A stretch of 64,000 nucleotides of DNA from Theobroma cacao (taxonomy: Eukaryota > Streptophyta > Magnoliopsida > Malvales > Malvaceae), in contig NC_030858.1 of assembly GCF_000208745.1 (NCBI RefSeq), positions 16,004,091 through 16,068,090 of the forward strand. The letters run 5' to 3'. Below the pieces are notes generated by a model, which was given only the letters and a program-made list of their open reading frames with translations, did not search any database and was not told the DNA's origin. Positions 49,746 to 61,290 of this stretch are shown here, one piece after another. How positions within the stretch are numbered: the stretch's first letter is position 1; each line of letters opens with the position of its first letter. A program made the position numbers and the translations under genes.

Positions 49746-50179
49746 TTTTGGAGAGAAGAAAGAAGAGAATGGGGAGCAAGCCCACCTAGCAAGATCGACC
49801 CACCAGAGGCTAAAGCCTAGCATGCAGTCCAAAAAAGAGGTTTAACCATACCAATGGCTTAGAGAAAAAAAGGAAACCTAGTAAAAAAGAAAAGCAAAAT
49901 AGAAAAAACAAAAGAGAAGAAAGCTTATTAAGGTCCACGGTCTAAACCTAGTGAAAGCTTAGGTTTTTATTTGACCCAAGCAAAGTATGTTCCTTGGGTT
50001 TGTTTTCGTTTTTAGTAGTTTTATACTTGGTATTTTGTTTAGGTATTTTAGCATGGCTAATAACCTTTTTTTTACTGTTAGAAAAAATATATACCATGAA
50101 AATGATAAATTTGATGCTTAGGAAAATGGAGAAAAACTTATAAATTAGGTTATTACATAATGAAATAAGAAGATTACTT

Positions 50180-50910
50180 GAATTAAGCCAATGATGGAAT
50201 CTTCCTTTGGAATGTGAAAAGTTATAATTCTGGGTTAATTTTCTAGGTGAGGAATTTGATTATGACTCTACTAGAATGATGGGAGGGTCTTAATTCTATG
50301 TTCCAATATTTCTTAATTCTAGTAATTGTATTTTAAGTAAATAAAATTTCTAAATTAAAAAATATGACTATTTATAAAAGTTTAAAAATTATAAAATTAT
50401 TAAAAGTAAAGGGATAATAATAAATTTTGAAAAAATGAATGCATAAAAAAATAATTGATAATTTTTTTGCTCATTATGTATCAATAACATTCATTCATGA
50501 ATTGCATTCATTTTGATTGTATATTTTTTGTAAATGAGTGAAATCCCAGATGATGAGACTTTTCTCAAAAAGCTTGCAAAGATAAGTTCTCTCGATGAAT
50601 TCTCTAGGTGAGGAAGTATTCTCAAGTTCCACCAAAAGGATGGGAGGACTCAAGTAATGTTTTTAATAAAAGGTTTCATTTGTTGTTTAATAAAATCGAA
50701 ATTTGCATCATCCATTCCATAATTGATCTTGTACATGAAAAAAAATATTAAAACAGGATATGAATGATAATCTCCAATGATGGGACTCTCTCAGGAATCT
50801 TATAAAGATAAACTTTCTTGAGAAATTCTCTAAGTAAGGACAAATTCTTAAATTCCACCAAAACGATGGGAGAGCCTAAAGGGGTTTTCCAATACAAGGG
50901 TTTCATTCAC
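50180..50910 (+). repeat. Three diverged modules of about 140 bp in LTR C
   Basis: Modules near 50188-50300, 50550-50690 and 50777-50910 share, in order, ccaatgatgg(g)actctc, aaagataa-ttct, tctctagg-gagga, ttccaccaaaa-gatgggag and a gggtttcatt-type end. Confidence 0.7.
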
Positions 50911-52527
50911 GTGTCGACAAAATGAAGATTTAAAAGAATTGAAATAAAAATCAAGAATTAAGGTTAAAATAGAATAACACATGATTAATTGGTACCATTC
51001 TTTAAACGGGTATCGCGAGGGTGCTAACACTTCTCTTACGCTAACCGTACTCTCGAACTTTAAAACTATTTTATAGACCGAAGTTTATTTTTTTTAAATG
51101 AACTTAGGTTAAGTTTAAGGTAACATTTTAAAGAAATAGAATCAAATAGGTAGCCAATTGCACCTTGACAATAAAGATTGGTGGCGACTCCATTTCATGT
51201 TGAACAGTAAGGTTCTTAGACTCACACGTTATGACAGTTGCAGCTAATTGAGACATGAATGCCTTCCTTCCATAGAACCTCAATGCCACCAAAAAATACA
51301 AAAGCTTCTACTTTTCGAAATCTATTAAACCCAATATTCCTAATAACTTTATTGGCAAAAAAACCCCACTAATATGAGGTTCAACTAAAACTAGCACCGT
51401 AAGTCGATATCGACAAATGAAATCTTTTATTGTTCTAACGAAATTCCTACCACCAGCACTTGATAATTCTAAAAAAAAAATCTCAAACCATAAAAAATAA
51501 ATGACAAATAAAGAATAGGAGGAACTTACTAAGAATTCCCTATACCATCAACCACCATATCTATCCCAAAACCAGGATTGCACCTAGAGACAATGGCCAA
51601 CTTTGCCTTAGTTCTTGAAAAAATAATCCCTAGTTTCAACCCATCTTCAACTAATAAAACAAATAGAAATCTCTATAATCTTTAAGCACTAAGGACTTTG
51701 ATTTAGCCCTTTTTTAAAGCATCACATAGCCAATTCGAACTACCCTCTTTTATTTAAAGATTTTTTTCCTTTTCCATGAATAACAACACCTCCCATTCTC
51801 TCAATTGTAAGATGCGACGTCCACTATGTAATGAAGGCATGGAAGTGGTGGATTTCAAGTTTGAAGGGTCAACTATCTTAATTGTAGAATGTTTTGAAGA
51901 GTCTTGTTTATGACATAACATCTTCACCTTGCATGAGTTGCATGGGTTTGGATACGGTTAACATTTTATTATTGTTTGACAATTGGAGAGAAGGCTTACT
52001 CAACTTTTCAATAATGGCAAGACTTACCTCTTTAGAGACCTTATTTTTGGGTTGAAGATTTAATTCCTTATTTTACCCCATGTCCAAGTTAACTCTTTTT
52101 CCTTTAGCTATGGACTCCAAAGTCGGCTAAGAACCATCTATGGGTTTGTTTATAATTCCACCTTTGGAGCCCTTGGAGGTATTTCCCACTTGTTTATCTT
52201 TGTCAACAAAAAACCCTTACTTTATGTGAGACATTCAAGAGTAGCGAGATTTCCCATGCTGATTAGGATTATTCTCTTTGCTAATCTCTTTATGATTGGT
52301 CCTAATAATTCTCTCTATGAAGGAAGATTTTCCAACAAAGTCAACTTTTCCTATAGTTTCAATTTCAGCCCCATCTTCATCTAGTAAAACCGTATACCAA
52401 GATCTTTGGTGAGATTGCCTTCCAAAATTTGAATTCCAATTAATGCCCTATTTAATTTCCCCTTCACGAAATTTTTTACGAGTCATTAGCATCCGTGGCC
52501 CAAATGGTGATTCCTCCAACAATAGCA

Positions 52528-53480
52528 CTATTGTTTGTTATTTTCCTTTTTTAGCTTTAGTTGGGTTTGGATGTTTACTAGTGTAAACTTCTTTTGTATG
52601 ACCATAAATTCACATATGAAGTAAACACGAGTAAGCCCCTCATATTCAATTAGTTGTAGTTGTCCATTGAGGAAGAACTTAAGCAAAAGTGGTTTAGAAA
52701 GATCAAGTTCAACTATTATACAAGCAACTTTCCCACATTTCTCTTTGCATATATTATAATCAATCTTAAGTAAACACCTAAGAAGAGATGTGATTTGTCT
52801 CAAGATTGATTTCTAGTACAAATGTAGAGGGGCATGATAGGGAAACGAACCCACATGACCATAACCTTTACATCTTGAGTCCCTTAGGAAAAAGATAGAA
52901 TCGAAGGATTCACTGTTAAGTGATTACCATCTATTACCGAAAGGTCTTCAAGAAGTGCATTAAGATAATCTTCTTTGTTCGCAAAGTTCACCAAAAAATT
53001 CTTATCATCCAGATCTACCACACTACAATTTCTTTTCAATGCCCATAAAATTGTGAGTTTTTCACACAAAGTTTTGTACATGATGGCATACTCTATAAGT
53101 TTTACAATCACAAATTTCTACCATTATTTAGCTAGTTCAATTCTAGTTTTAAATCCAATATTTTGATCAACAAAATACCATCAATCATATCAAATAAAAA
53201 ATCATTTGGCTTGTTTAGTTCTTTCTTGAAGCCTTTCGAATCATTAAAATTACCATTCTCATCTCCTTCCCATCTTTAGAATCCATGTTCTCGCCTGAAG
53301 GTTAAGCATCACCATCCAAATGCATCAAAGCATATTTGAATGAAAGGTTTGTTATGCACAACTATCGAATCCCTTAATAAGGTAGAACTAGAATTCTCAC
53401 CAATTAAACTTGCTTGTGGGATCGATCATCTAGAATTGCTAGTAGCGAATTTTTTCGGAGAAAGCCCTCAGTAGACATGT
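52528..53480 (-). pseudogene. LINE 2 ORF1 relic (DUF4283)
   Basis: Minus-strand start MSTEGFLRKNSLLAILDD from 53480, then after stops the frame 53111-52884 with LWALKRNCSVVDLDDKNFLV and ANKEDYLNALLEDL...NHLTVN, the DUF4283 pattern. Next comes 52803-52528 with KCGKVACIIVELDLSKPLL and a degenerate zinc-knuckle region. Broken by several stops. Confidence 0.75.
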
Positions 53481-53549
53481 TTCCTCTTTTATGTGCTCTC
53501 TATAGTCAATAACTTAAGCAAAATTCAATTTCTTGTTAGTCGGTATTAA

Positions 53550-54325
53550 TTAATTGTACTAAACAATATGTAATAGTATAACATTAGCTATTTTTCCTTG
53601 TAATAATAAAAGATGATGATATTTAAAATTAAGTGATATGGTATTGTTCTAATTTTAACATTTTATCATTACTATAGTTTTGACGTTAATGAAGAATAAA
53701 AATGTCTTAACTTAAAGAACAACTCAATAAATCTAATTAATCAATTAATTTACACAACATTAATTAAAATTTACAACAAGAAGAAATCAATAATCGTGAT
53801 ATTGTAAATTAATTAATTTAATGTTGATTTGCTTTAACCATTTACATTTTAGTCCTTAACAATTAAGGAATAATTTAATCATCATGAATCTGATGTACAT
53901 ACCCTACTTATAACACGACATATGAATTTTTCATTTTTAACGTTCTAAGAGACAATTTTGGGTTTTGAGTTCTTTTTCTTTCCTTCTTCTTCATCTCGCT
54001 CTTTCCGCCCATGCTTGTTTCTTTTTTTATTTCTTTCTCACTCCTTCCACGTCTATCTTTCTTGGTCCCCTTTTTCCCTCATTTATGGGGGTGTTCAAGT
54101 TATTTTATAAGGACAAACATTGGGCTCGAGAAACTTCTTCAAACACCTGGCTTTAGCTTGCCAAAGAAGATCAAAGATTTTTTATAAGAAGAATCAAATG
54201 ATTTTAGACAAGAGCAAGAAAGATGAAATGAAGGAGAGAAAGGGGACTCAGAGCCTTAGAGGAAAAAAGAAAAGTCAAAAAGGGTTGGAGAAGAGAAAAG
54301 AGGATTATCACTTTAGGAGAGCACA
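53550..54325. other. Spacer, no gene seen
   Basis: AT-rich to about 53900, then a pyrimidine-rich stretch (53965-54080) and a Lys/Arg-rich open frame at 54120-54329 that I do not recognise and do not believe is a gene. Confidence 0.5.
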
Positions 54326-54465
54326 ATGAAGGAGATGAGAGGTGAGACATTAGTGTTTGACATGGATCCCATATCTATTGTTGGTGTTGGCGTTAAGGTT
54401 GTCTATGGTGAGGATTATGCCACTAAGGATCAGCTCATCAACCCTTAGACTAATGCTATCGCCAG
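54326..54465 (+). pseudogene. NADP-malic enzyme first-exon fragment, broken
   Basis: From ATG 54326 the frame reads MKEMRGETLVFDMDP, then VVYGEDYATKDQLINP, a stop TAG at 54446 where the family has Trp (NPW-type), then TNAIAR, and a gt at the expected exon end (54466). This is the N-terminal exon of cytosolic plant NADP-dependent malic enzyme (conserved YGED-ATEDQ-TPW). The following exon (usually GYTLLRDPHYNKG-type) was not found downstream. A TE-captured or duplicated fragment is likely. Confidence 0.75.
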
Positions 54466-55094
54466 GTCACCTTTCTTCTTCTTTTTATTTTTCTTTCTCT
54501 TATAGTGTGTTTTCATGTGTGATCAGTGATTAAACACCATTCCACTTGGTTTAATTTACTTCTATTTTTTTATGGTAAATAAAATGATCATTAAAACTGT
54601 TAAAAAAGCATGGAAGAAAGTCGTAAAATAATTTTTTATTTTGAGCCTAAATTTTAAGTGGTTCTATTATGTTATAGGGTTTTTTTTTAAAATATCCCTC
54701 ATATATAAGGTGTTTTTGAAAATAGCCCTCCCTATAATTTTAACTGTTTTTAGCCAAGAGAAATTAATTTTAGACAAAATTGCCCTTAATGAAATTGACC
54801 CATATGTTTGGTCCTTGCCTCAAACTGACCCATATGTTTAGGTCATTTTTTTACCATTATAATTTCTCAACTTTCCTCAATAGACCATTCATTTCCGAAG
54901 AATTCCTCGCTAGGAAGAAAAACCTTGAGCATTTTTAGCATTTTGTAGTGGTTTTCGATAACCAAAGACAAACCTATGAGCATTTTGAGCATTCCTTGCC
55001 AAATAGGCATATTCGTTGATTATGTTGTTAAATGGAATATGGTATGTTGTTTGAAGTTGTTGATTTTGTTAAATGAAATTTTGTAGTTTTGGTG
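54466..55094. other. Spacer, no gene seen
   Basis: Contains a local direct repeat, actgacccatatgtt/attgacccatatgtt, at about 54795-54840, and several oligo-T runs. No coding similarity was seen. Confidence 0.5.
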
Positions 55095-55820
55095 GTTTTT
55101 AGGTTGAACATTGACAAGGCATGCGTGATTGGTTGATAGGGCATGCGTGACTAGTTGTAGGAATTAGGTTTAAGGGTTTTAGGCATTGCGTGACTTAAGG
55201 TTTGCATGATTGGTTAATAAGGGATTGTGTAACCAATTTTTAGGCATTACGTAATTGGTTTTTAAGACATTCCCTGATTGGTATGTAGGCATTGCATGAT
55301 CCATTTTTGCTATTGTTGACTGGTTTTTAGGGCATTGTATGACTGGTTTTTAAAGCATTACATGATTGGTTTTTAGGCATTACGTTAGTAGTTTTTAGGC
55401 ATTATGTGACTGGTTTTTAAAGCATTACATGATTGGTTTTTAGGCATTACGTTAGTAGTTTTTAGGCATTATGTGACTGGTTTTAGTCAATGTGTGATTG
55501 GTTGATAAGGCATTATGTGATTGGTTGAAAGGGTATTGCATGACTAATTAATATGCATTGCATGATTGGTTTTTAGTCATTGCATGACTCATTTGTAGGG
55601 TATTACATGGCACGTTTTTAGGCATTGTGTGACTTAGGCATTGCGTGATTGGTTTTTAGTCATTGCTGACTGGTTGATATGCATTGCGTGATTGGTTTTT
55701 AGGCATTGCGTGACTAGTTGATAGGGCATTGTGCAACTAGTTTTTAGGCATTGCGTGGCTGCTTGATAGGGCATTGAGTAACTGGTTTTTAAGGTATTAC
55801 ATGACTGTTTTCTAGGCATT
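55095..55820. repeat. Minisatellite, about 22-bp unit (ggcattgcgtgactggtt)
   Basis: About 30 diverged units of the form ggcattgcgtgactggtttt(ta), alternating with a variant ending ggttgatag. A 67-bp block (55341-55407) is repeated almost perfectly at 55408-55474, so the array has also grown by larger duplications. Many CpG/TpG differences between units suggest decay of methylated cytosines. A second array of the same unit is at 59205-59450. Confidence 0.92.
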
Positions 55821-56021
55821 GCTTGGATATTAATGCTTTTTTGTTTTTTCTCAACTTTAACGCTTGTATTATGTATTTGTTTTGTTACTTAATAAGCCAT
55901 GCTTCACACGTGCTTCATTTATTTTCTTTTATATATGCAAAGATAGTAAAAACTAGTTCTTGTTTTTTAATCTTTCTTGATCATATTTGCTAAATGGATA
56001 TGTTATTTGCTTCAGTTGCAG

Positions 56022-57526
56022 ATGGCCAAAATAGAGCAGAAGAACCTAGAAGCTTTGCTTCATGATTCAAGGGACAAGTACGGCTTTAATGCTGGCATTA
56101 ACATCAACTGTAAATGGACGTAACTGCATGTCATATGCGAGGCGCTATAAAAAAATAAGTTGGAGGTAGTGAAGAAAACGTGCTTCGAGAAGTTGATGGA
56201 CATAGAATAAAAAAAAAGCTTATTTTTCACCAATCTAGTGCACAACCTATTGCTGCATAGAATCGATGAACTTGGCGCCATCGAGGGTGAGTTATAGTTT
56301 GCCATAGGCAATACCAAGATGCGCTTTTCTAATAATCAGTTTTACCTAGTGACAGGACTAAAGTTCGACCCCATGCCGGATGTTATCTCAAGTCCTTAGG
56401 AGGTGAAGCTCTAAGATGTGTTAGATATGATCGAAAGAGGTTAGTTTGACTATGATGGAGACACAACAAGGATGGCTTTACTCTTGATTGTGAATAATAT
56501 TTATTCGGTGAAGACTATAGATTATTGGTGACTTCATGGCTGTTGTCCTTATTCGAGAACATTGACTAGTGGAAAGCATTCCCATGAGGTATTTATGTGT
56601 GGAATCTGACCCTAGACTACATATCAAGGGGTTTCCAAGTTTCACCAGTGGAGACATCTCAAAAGAAATGCTACCACTTATACAGATTTGTATGGGCTCT
56701 ATAGGTAGTGTGCTGTAAGGTTTTCCATTTTCCTCTTCACATAAGATTTTATTAGGTGATTATAATGTTTACAATTGACTTGCAGTTCTAGGTGTTGGAT
56801 GCCATTCTTGCTATCCAAAGCTACTTTGGATCTCTCTGCCAATCTGAAGACATTTATCCATGAATGCTTATATGGCATTGCAATGAATGGCCCACAGGCT
56901 TCTACAAGATCATTACAGATTTAGAGAGTGAAGACAGGGTGAGGAGAGAAATGATACTATTTTTTTTAATTTTTTTTGTTGTCATATGTCAACTATCTTT
57001 CAACCTAATAGCAATGTTTGTTTTGGTGCAGTTGCACGCATTACGGGCCTTGAAGCCAACCACAGAGGAGAACTTAGAGGCATACGGGGTCGACATTGAT
57101 GTCCTTCTATCCTAGGGGCATCAGTACGTTCCATTATGGTAGTTGGCAGGTTAAGTAGCATTTGGTCCAGAACAAAGGCAAAAAATCATCACCCGCAAAG
57201 AGAAGAGAGTTGCAGGAGCCATTAAGTGGAGGGGCATTATGGACGAGGAGGTTGATGCCCCTCCTACTGCTCTTGAGGCTTTTGTTACTCAATCCCTGCA
57301 TGATGATCAGATGCATATGACGTTGTGTCTTCAGATAGTCAATGCATACAATCTTAAAGTGTCGGTTGAAATGGCTGAAGATGTAGTTGAAGAAAAACCT
57401 ACAGTTAATGAAGCTGGAGATTTAGTAGGAGATCTAGCAGGAGATACAGTCAACGCAACTAGAGATCTAGCAAGAGATCTAGGAGTTAGAGGACCGAATT
57501 GTACATCAGTTTCTCAACCATTTTGA
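56022..57526 (+). pseudogene. DUF1985-type transposon gene relic, N-terminal part
   Basis: Starts at an ATG (56022) preceded by ...ttgcag. Pieces in order are CFEKLMDIE, then HRIDELGAIEGEL-type sequence with FAIGNTKMRFSNNQFYLVTGLKFDP (about 56230-56375), DYDGDTTRMALLLIVNN, and, after an intron-like stretch, LDAILAIQSYFGSLC near 56795-56845. This is the DUF1985 pattern found in plant Ulp1-type transposon proteins. A tail segment (57030-57526) with LHALRALKPTTEENLEAYGVDI follows a good acceptor (tttggtgcag). Stops and frame changes disable it. Confidence 0.65.
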
Positions 57527-59010
57527 GGTATAAGCTTCTAGTTTTTTTTTCAGTTTCAACATATAACATTTAGGATGTATTTGATGTTTTAATGTATTTG
57601 ATTTCTATCACTGTGTAGAGTGGGTCTACTGATCAATAGAATGGTGCGCACAATGATGATGGCCCACGTGGTTGATGGTGATGAGCCAACTGGTATGGAT
57701 TGGAAGACAATTGGCGATGGGTTAATTGGTTCGGATTTGCACACAGGTGGTGATGAGCCAACTAGTTTGGATTCACATATGAGTGTCAACCAGTCCTAAC
57801 CAAGCTTGTATGTACCTTTGGCTAAGAGCACACTTCCTTTTGTGGCCCCAAATCATGCTCAGAGCTCACCTCTTCCTAGTTAGTCCACAAATCCTCCTGA
57901 GGCCCCACATCATGCTTAGAGCACACCCTCTTTTGAGGCTCCACCTCCACCTTCAGTTAAAGATGCACGATTGAGGATGGCCAGCAAGTACCTGAGGAGC
58001 TCTTATGTTAACACCTTATTAGTCCAACGCAAAGAGAAAGACATGTTGAAGGACAAATACGAGTGCTTCAAGAATAACGAGCACGCTAGGTAAAATGAAA
58101 ACATTACACAATATTAGGCATTAAGATTTGAAATAATTGAATCCAGCGACCTTCTGATGCTAATATATTATATGTGCAGGGTTAACATGATGGGCATCAA
58201 AGGGCAAGAAGGCCTTGAATTTTTCAAGTTATTGGAGAAACATGATGAATGGATGAACAGCCAACACATAGATGCATGCATCAACGTCATGTGCAAGCAT
58301 AGTCGTGAGCACCATTCCCCATTGTACAAGTAGAACATATGCATTATTGACATGTTTTTCTATGTAAGGACCTTATAATGAGTTTTAATTATTAAAATAT
58401 TTGTTTAGGGGTTTAGTTCATGGCGTCTAACTATTGAGCATAACTTAATTGATAGGACATTTTGCATGCCTTGTGCCATGAAATGGACCCTAAACCTTCT
58501 TATCCGAAGTTCAAGCTGAAGAAGGTGGTTTTTCTTGAACTTCTATTTACTTATGTGAAGGGTGAGAGTTCTCCATAGGGGAAGCCATGGCATGGGGTCT
58601 ACTTGATCCTAGCAACATGCCATTTTAACGGCCACTGGGTTGTAGTGCATATCAACTTGGTCAACTAGGGTATAACGTTGGTGGACTCCTCATATGGTCG
58701 TTTGGATGTAATTAAGTCCTTATTGCGCAAGGATCAGATGCTTCCCTTAATCACGTTGATTTTCATTATATGCCACTAGTTCGGGTACTTATATAGAACA
58801 CGTCATAGAAAACGACCTTAGATGCAAATGAGCTAGCAATTAAATCATTCAACCCCAGAGCAAAAGAACGGGAGTAGTTACGGGGACTAGGTAATCATTG
58901 TAATGGAGTGGCTGATCGATATGCGCGACACGATCCTGAAGAAGGACGCAATCAAAGGGTTGAGGAAAAGATATGCATTAGAAATTTTTGTTAATAGTAT
59001 TGAGATTGAT
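57527..59010 (+). pseudogene. Ulp1-type cysteine protease relic, C-terminal part
   Basis: Near 58560-58710 the frame reads KPWHGVYLILATCHFNGHWVVVHINL and then ITLVDSSYGRLDV, the His and Asp parts of a C48 (Ulp1) protease fold. The expected Ser-Cys-Gly segment reads NGSSYGD (58867-58887, with TAC at 58879-58881) followed by a stop, so the likely catalytic Cys is Tyr. It then runs VIIVMEWLIDM. Together with the DUF1985 part this matches genes carried by Ulp1-bearing plant DNA transposons (KAONASHI-type MULEs). I could not find a transposase. Confidence 0.65.
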
Positions 59011-59204
59011 TGATTGTGAAATGCAAAGTAGCTTTGTTTATTTTTTTGATTCAGACTTAAGTTTGTAAAGTAACTTTGTTTATTATTGCTCTAAACCATT
59101 GAGTTATAAACTTTTGAATTATGTATAGCTTTACAATTGTGGAAATCATATCTTTTGTGGATAGATTACATAATTTACAATCTAGAGCTAAACATAAGTA
59201 TAGC

Positions 59205-59450
59205 ATATGGGCATTACGTGACTTAGTCATCGTGTGACTAGTTGATAGAGCATTGTGTGATAAATTTTTAGGCATTTCATGATTGGTTGTTATGTATTGC
59301 ATAACTTAGGCATTGCGTGACTGGTTTTAAGGCCATTATTAGCCATTGCATGACCCCACATCCGACATTGTATTACGTGACTAGTTTTTAGGTATTGCGT
59401 GACTAGTTTTTAGGCATTGCGTGACCCCACATCCGACATTGCATTATATT
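59205..59450. repeat. Second minisatellite array, same unit as at 55.1 kb
   Basis: About ten diverged copies of ggcattgcgtgactagtttt in the same orientation as the first array. It includes two copies of a longer unit carrying gcgtgaccccacatccgaca (about 59350 and 59420). Confidence 0.88.
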
Positions 59451-60993
59451 GAACATGATTTACTTGCAACTTAAGGCTTTTCAACACCCAAATTAAATGT
59501 TTGTCGACTTGAATCATCAACATTATTAGCAAAATCGTAAAAAAGAAACTGAGAAACTGGCAATTTATTCCCATATTAAGCGAACCAAATTGACAAAAGC
59601 TTATAATGGTATTCCTCCCATTAACATTCTCATCCTCTATTCTAAAATTAATCAGTTTCTATATAAGGCTAGCTTCCCCAAGAAACAAAGGACTAAGATT
59701 TTTCTTGAAAATAATGGAAATATATAGCAGCATGCTTTTTTCCTTTTTTTTTTTTCTCATTGTCATTTATAGTTTGGGATTTAATTACCAGATGCTTCTG
59801 TCAATGGCAAGGCAAAGAAAACTAATCAACAAATATGTTCACTGATTATATTAAGCATTAATGAGACATAAGAATAATTAACATGTATTGAAAAGTAACT
59901 AACAATGATGTTACATGTTTAATCTGTCAATGGCAATGGGCCATGCATACTAGGATAAACATCAAATTCATAAACAATGATCAAAATATCATAACAAGAG
60001 TATTCTGACTCAACTAATTAATTAGCATACAAATCAAGGTATATGTGATACACTTCATTCTGAGGAGCCACTGTCTTCGTCTACGAGACCCCATACATTC
60101 TCAGAGTTTGTCATTCACATTGGACAACAATTGTGTTTGTGCTCAAGTTGTCTACAAGTTGAATATGCTTTCGGTTGTCATCGTCGTTGAGGCACCGACT
60201 GACTAGAAAGTGGTGTTGGATTTGTCGATGGAACTGTGTTGTTTAATTTTCTACCCATGCAAGTATACGTATCTCAAAAATAATATTATGATAAGTAGCA
60301 TGTCGATCCCACAGGGAATTGAATTAATTTTTACTATTAATTACTAAAATTGCACACCCTAATTTTATCTAGACACTCAAATTTGAATTAAAAAGAAAAA
60401 TAAATCAAACTTAAAAACTAAAATGAATCTAAATTTACTCAGCAAAATTATTTTTTAAAATTTGATTGACTTTTAGACCTAAGATTATGATGTCCCTGAT
60501 TATTATCTCTCTCTTTCTCTTAACTTAGCTTAGTGGATTAAGCTGCTAATGTAAAGTCTTGAATTATTTACAAGTCTCTGTCAAGCTTCTTATAAAAATA
60601 TTTCTCCCAATTAATTTACTATACGTCTATGCAAATTAAATTGAAGAAAGATTCATTAAGTTTGTGCACTAATTTTTGCTACGTATGGCTTACAAGTGTA
60701 TGTCTACCTTATATGCAAATCAAACCACCTAATCAACTAAGTGTATTCGATCGTACGTTATTCTATTCAAGCTTTACCTAAATATTCTTCATCAAGGGTT
60801 AACCTAGGTCTTCAATTCAATCTAATTGGTGATCAGGCAATTAGAAGCATTAAGAACAGTACAAAATAAACAACTTAAATCCATCAATTATAAGCAAAAA
60901 GATATAAATAAATCAGGTTACGTATTGAGTTCAATCATAATCTTAGTAAATAAAATAGTTCCCTATTAAGGCACACATCATCATTAAATTAGA
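59451..60993. other. AT-rich spacer with a possible interspersed repeat
   Basis: No gene was seen. The segment from about 60245 (ctacccatgcaagtatacg ... gtcgatcccacagggaattg) looks like a high-copy dicot repeat I have seen in this form, but I cannot assign its class or ends. Confidence 0.35.
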
Positions 60994-61290
60994 ATCCCTT
61001 TTTTGAACGGTTCAAGCCTTGATCAAGTTAAGTAATTTTCAAGATTTTTAAAATCGAATCCATTTTTGAATGGATCGAGCCTCGATCAAGTCAAATAGTT
61101 TTCATATTTTTCAAAAAATGAATCCAATTTTAAATGAATCAAGCCTTAATCAAGTCAAGAAGTTTCCATATTTTCAAAATCAAATCCATTTTTGAATGGA
61201 TTGATCCTTGATCAAGTTAACCAGTTTTCAAAATTGTCAAAAATTGAATCCATTTTTTGAATGGATTAAGTCTTGATCAAGTCCACGTGG
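60994..61290. repeat. Tandem repeat, about 60-bp unit, nearly five copies
   Basis: Units read gaatccatttttgaatgga-t-aagccttgatcaagtcaa-agttttcatatttttcaaaa with moderate divergence, starting near 60994, 61054, 61115, 61175 and 61236. Confidence 0.9.

Larger units (their letters stand above)
48643..51236. mobile_element. LTR-type insertion C (probable solo LTR, 2594 bp)
   Basis: Begins TGTAGACACC and ends GTTATGACA, flanked by a perfect 5-bp duplication GTTGC (48638-48642 and 51237-51241) within the LINE endonuclease region. The sequence ggtggcgactcc near 51179-51190, close to the right end, is common near the 3' end of such plant LTRs. No internal genes or second LTR are present. A purine-rich low-complexity tract (49540-49670) and repeat modules lie inside. 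The phenylalanine-rich minus-strand frames at 49345-49792 are artefacts of the purine tract. Confidence 0.85.
47743..52500 (-). pseudogene. LINE endonuclease relic, interrupted by insertion C
   Basis: The minus-strand translation of about 48540-48000 contains the endonuclease-like run HEKLNGSKLGYH, DFRFQGSTFTR and WRVTLDLRPFLI, then AKQWNKAIFYKIF. Near 47900-47760 comes ALRREE...KLVEIGDCNTKYFHLW. The upstream part, on the other side of insertion C (51242-52500), is more decayed, with pieces such as LGIIFSRTKAKLAIVSRCN. Many stops are present. Confidence 0.65.
43982..53533 (-). mobile_element. Second L1-type LINE, dead, split by two insertions
   Basis: Read on the minus strand it runs from an ORF1 relic near 53480 through endonuclease, reverse transcriptase and zf-RVT to RNase H at 44032, ending with an A-rich tail (43982-43990). 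A diverged 16-bp flanking repeat, tgttagtcggtattaa (53534-53549) and tgttaatcagtataaa (43966-43981), has 3 mismatches and may be its target duplication. Subtracting the 833-bp and 2594-bp insertions leaves about 6.1 kb, the same as the first LINE. It is oriented opposite to the first LINE. Confidence 0.85.

Noticed and set aside
49345..49792. Phe/Leu-rich minus-strand frames suggestive of membrane proteins
   Set aside because: They translate a purine-rich low-complexity tract within LTR C; the composition is a codon artefact.
55095..55820. CRISPR-like array
   Set aside because: Units are contiguous and diverged with no unique spacers of constant length, and the DNA is plant nuclear. It is a minisatellite.
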